Shown: positions 61,893-64,000 of the stretch, in pieces | Layout of the letters: the number at the start of each line of letters is the position of its first letter | Numbering within the stretch: position 1 is the first letter of the stretch | Origin: Rheinheimera tangshanensis | Lineage (GTDB): Bacteria > Pseudomonadota > Gammaproteobacteria > Enterobacterales > Alteromonadaceae | NCBI RefSeq assembly: GCF_014645135.1 | Contig: NZ_BMLH01000008.1 | Coordinates: 1 to 64,000 of the forward strand | Direction: 5' to 3' | DNA length: 64,000 nucleotides | Notes under the pieces: generated by a model | Told to the model about the DNA's origin: nothing | The model's database searches: none | What the model saw: the letters and a program-made list of their open reading frames with translations, nothing else | Position numbers and translations under genes: made by a program

Positions 61893-62387
61893 ATGTACAA
61901 GTATTTAGTCGCTGCGTTGCTGTTGTGTTGCGGCTCTGCCATGGCACAGCAGGAACTGGAAATTCAGGTCGAACTGCCAAAAATTGATACCGGCACGTAT
62001 CACAGACCTTATGTGGCGGTATGGATTGAAAACGAGCAGCAGCAACCCGTGCGCCTAATCGAAGCCTGGCTGGAAAAACCAGACTGGATTAAAGACTTAC
62101 GTCGTTTCTGGCGCAAACTTGGCCGCAGTGAACCTCAATTAGTAGATGCAAAAACTGGCGCTACCAAAGGGCCAGGCAGCTACAAAGTGCGTTGGGATGG
62201 TAAAGACGAACAAGGCAAAGCAGTTGCTGCTGGCACTTATGTACTTTTTGTTGAAGCGGCCCGTGAACAAGGCGGCCGTAATCTGGCGAAACAAGCATTC
62301 ACATGGGACGGCAGCAGCGTTCAGATCGAAATAAAAGCCAGCAAAGAGCTGGGCAAAATTCAACTTACTTCAGCACAGGGAAACTAA
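61893..62387 (+). CDS. DUF2271 domain periplasmic protein
   Basis: The protein has 164 aa with a signal peptide (LVAALLLCCGSAMAQ). The mature chain has the DUF2271 blocks IDTGTYHRPYVAVWIENEQQ, ATKGPGSYKVRWDGKDEQGK and GTYVLFVEAAREQGG, a beta-sandwich. It starts 68 bp after the PepSY gene, and the gap is filled by the tandem repeat. The family occurs beside PepSY and DUF4198 genes in iron- or copper-related loci. Confidence 0.85.
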   Translation: MYKYLVAALLLCCGSAMAQQELEIQVELPKIDTGTYHRPYVAVWIENEQQQPVRLIEAWLEKPDWIKDLRRFWRKLGRSEPQLVDAKTGATKGPGSYKVRWDGKDEQGKAVAAGTYVLFVEAAREQGGRNLAKQAFTWDGSSVQIEIKASKELGKIQLTSAQGN

Positions 62388-62391
62388 TCCA

Positions 62392-63195
62392 ATGAAAAAA
62401 TCTATTCTGGCATCATTCGTGATTGCAGCTGCAATCAGCGCTCCGGCTATTGCTCATACTTTATGGGTTGTACCCAGTCATTTTGTCTTGTCGAAAACAG
62501 GCAGCTGGGTATCGGCTGATGTTAGCGCCGCCAACATGACTTTTGTGGCTGACAAAGGTATCCCGGTTGATAACGTATCTTTGTATACGCCAGAGGGTAA
62601 AAAGCAGGCTATTGAGCATAAATACCAGGGCAAACGTAAGTCTCAGGTCGATGCACAGTTAAATGCTGAAGGTACCTACAAACTGGAATTAGGTGGTCCT
62701 GTACGTTTCGGTACTATGTACAAAGTAGGTGATGAGCGCAAGCGCATCATGGCGGATAAAAAGACCCGAGCTAAAGAGCTACCGGCCAATGCCACCGATG
62801 TAGTGACCAGTCAAAGCCGCAGTCGTTCAGTCGCTTTTATCACAGTGAACAAACCAACCTCAGAAGTGCTGGCACTGAAAAACGAAGGTTTAGAATTTAA
62901 AAGCTCTGTGCACCCAGCTGACATAGTCGCAGGCGAGCCTGTTACTTTTACCTTTTTAGTGAATGGTAAGGCGCAAGCTGGTGTTGAACTGGAAGTGTCC
63001 TACGAAGGTGAGCGTTATCGCGATGAAGCAGGCAGAGTGCAGCATAAAACCGATGCCACTGGCCAGTTTACTTATACGCCTGTTGAAGCGGGTGTATTCC
63101 TGATTGAAGCCTCCTATTCAGCCAAAGCTGAATCTGAATTAGCCGACCAAATCCGTGAAGGCTTAACTTTAACGTTAGAAGCGGCTTTACCTTAA
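62392..63195 (+). CDS. DUF4198 domain periplasmic protein
   Basis: The protein has 267 aa with a signal peptide (LASFVIAAAISAPAIA). AHTLWVVPSHFVLSKTGSWV is the typical DUF4198 start (His near the mature N-terminus), and the C-terminal half is an Ig/Big-like domain (GEPVTFTFLVNGKAQAGVEL). Relatives include NikM-type metal-transport accessory proteins. It follows the DUF2271 gene by 4 bp and the operon ends at a terminator. Confidence 0.87.
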   Translation: MKKSILASFVIAAAISAPAIAHTLWVVPSHFVLSKTGSWVSADVSAANMTFVADKGIPVDNVSLYTPEGKKQAIEHKYQGKRKSQVDAQLNAEGTYKLELGGPVRFGTMYKVGDERKRIMADKKTRAKELPANATDVVTSQSRSRSVAFITVNKPTSEVLALKNEGLEFKSSVHPADIVAGEPVTFTFLVNGKAQAGVELEVSYEGERYRDEAGRVQHKTDATGQFTYTPVEAGVFLIEASYSAKAESELADQIREGLTLTLEAALP

Positions 63196-63202
63196 GCCAG
63201 AC

Positions 63203-63232
63203 ACAGCCTCCGTATCAGGCGGAGGCTGTTTT
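63203..63232. terminator. Terminator after the DUF4198 gene
   Basis: ACAGCCTCCG (63203-63212) pairs with CGGAGGCTGT (63220-63229) around a 7-base loop; TTT follows. It separates the operon from the convergent lacI-type gene. Confidence 0.85.
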
Positions 63233-64000
63233 ACCCTTTACGGATAGCGGAATTACGTACCACTAGTTCTGGCTCAAATACGTTTTCCACTTCAATATCA
63301 TGTTTGTAGAGGTTCTTCAGTAACCACAAAGCGGCCATTTTGCCCATTTCATGAATAGGGTTATTCACTGTGGTCAGCTTAGGTGACACATAACGGGCAA
63401 AAGGAATATTGTCGTAACCGACAAAAGATAAGTCTTGCGGTATTTTCATGCCTCGTTCCAGACAGACCGAAATAGCACCGGATACCATCTGATCGTTCGC
63501 ACAAACAACGGCGGTGAATGTTTTGTTTTGGCTGAACAGGTAGTTCATTCCTTCCACGCCACTGTCTTCTTTGTAATCACCTTCAAAACACAAAGCAGGA
63601 TCAAAAGACACTCCCACTTCTGCCAAAGCTCTTTTATGGCCTTCAAGACGTTCTGTCGCATCGTGTTTTTTCGCAGGGCCTGAAATATAGGCGATATCGC
63701 GGTGTCCCAAATCAATCAGATGCCGTGTGGCCATATAACCACCCAGTTCGTTATTCAGATAAATACAGCAGTCGCTGATTTCAGCTATGTATCTGTTGAT
63801 CAGCACTATAGGAGTGGAACTTTGACTGAGTTTAATCAGGTAGTCATCGGAGATAGCTTCGACGTCCAGGATCAATGCATCGCAGCCTTTACTCAGTAAA
63901 AACTCAACGCTGTCAATTTCCTGAGCCGCATCACTGTGGCCCACAGCGATAATGACATGGCGGTTATCAGAGCGCAGTGCAGCTTCAATTTCCGCCATCA
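63231..64000 (-). CDS. LacI-family transcriptional regulator (5' end outside the window)
   Basis: About 256 codons are visible and cover only the sugar-binding-protein-like effector domain: VGHSDAAQEIDSVEFLLSKG, IVLINRYIA, HLIDLGHRDIAYISGP, FTAVVCANDQMVSGAISVCL and LSFVGYDNIPFARYVSPKLT, then the usual end ELVVRNSAIRKG. The HTH domain is beyond base 64000, so the gene is cut by the window and not broken. It is of the GalR/PurR type. The effector sugar is unknown. Confidence 0.92.
   Translation of the reverse strand, partial: MAEIEAALRSDNRHVIIAVGHSDAAQEIDSVEFLLSKGCDALILDVEAISDDYLIKLSQSSTPIVLINRYIAEISDCCIYLNNELGGYMATRHLIDLGHRDIAYISGPAKKHDATERLEGHKRALAEVGVSFDPALCFEGDYKEDSGVEGMNYLFSQNKTFTAVVCANDQMVSGAISVCLERGMKIPQDLSFVGYDNIPFARYVSPKLTTVNNPIHEMGKMAALWLLKNLYKHDIEVENVFEPELVVRNSAIRKG

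Noticed and set aside
1-64000. CRISPR array, rRNA, tRNA or complete insertion sequence
   Set aside because: No regularly spaced direct repeats of CRISPR length, no tRNA cloverleaf, no rRNA segment and no transposase gene were seen by eye.

Overview
The window looks like chromosomal DNA from a gammaproteobacterium, most plausibly a Rheinheimera-like or other Alteromonadales/Chromatiales aquatic heterotroph. This is an inference from gene content and order: srkA beside dsbA, purT, ccoG, topB, kdpFABC-DE, a YaiO/GT2 exopolysaccharide operon, a MASE1 sensor kinase and a pectate lyase. No rRNA, tRNA, CRISPR array or complete insertion sequence was seen.

Positions 84-8742 are an AT-richer accessory block between core genes. 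On the minus strand it holds a type III-like retron (PRTase-winged-helix effector, ncRNA, reverse transcriptase) and a two-gene Gabija-like system (GajA OLD/TOPRIM nuclease and a short GajB UvrD-like helicase). On the plus strand it holds a nucleoside-deoxyribosyltransferase-like protein and an FRG-domain protein. This is an anti-phage defence island. The best original observation is a perfect 12-bp inverted repeat (1373-1384 and 1623-1634). It bounds the retron ncRNA and lies inside the 5' end of the RT gene and the 3' end of the effector gene, so it is a candidate for the a1/a2 stem.

Positions 8743-25393 are mostly housekeeping and envelope genes: YbaN, an isochorismatase-like hydrolase, a RIO-type kinase, a DsbD-like/redoxin pair, a secreted M17 aminopeptidase, a LysR/SDR pair, a pectate lyase, tandem dsbA genes, srkA and ccoG. 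A palindromic repeat family and a 27-bp perfect REP-like palindrome lie between them.

Positions 25466-29662 are a small, decayed bacteriocin island. It has two double-glycine-leader peptides in tandem, small membrane proteins that may give immunity, a rhomboid protease, the last codons of a lost HlyD-type exporter, and a mosaic of two direct-repeat families (R1 x3, R2 x2). Several genes here are frameshifted, chimeric or very short.

Positions 29702-51572 carry purT, a CWC protein, a four-gene overlapping exopolysaccharide-type operon (REC, YaiO, HEAT, GT2), benE with a GntR regulator and a likely operator, a secreted cyclophilin with a sorting-like tail, topB, a MASE1-CHASE-PAS histidine kinase, and the potassium uptake locus kdpFABC, interrupted by a TorF-type porin before kdpDE. 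Helically phased repeats upstream of kdpF are candidate KdpE sites.

Positions 51734-64000 carry a solitary Abi-family HEPN protein, DUF1840, a large Ig-like lipoprotein, a Cpx-like two-component system, an SMP-30 protein, a TonB-dependent receptor diverging from a PepSY-DUF2271-DUF4198 operon across a Fur-box-containing region, and a LacI regulator cut by the window edge.
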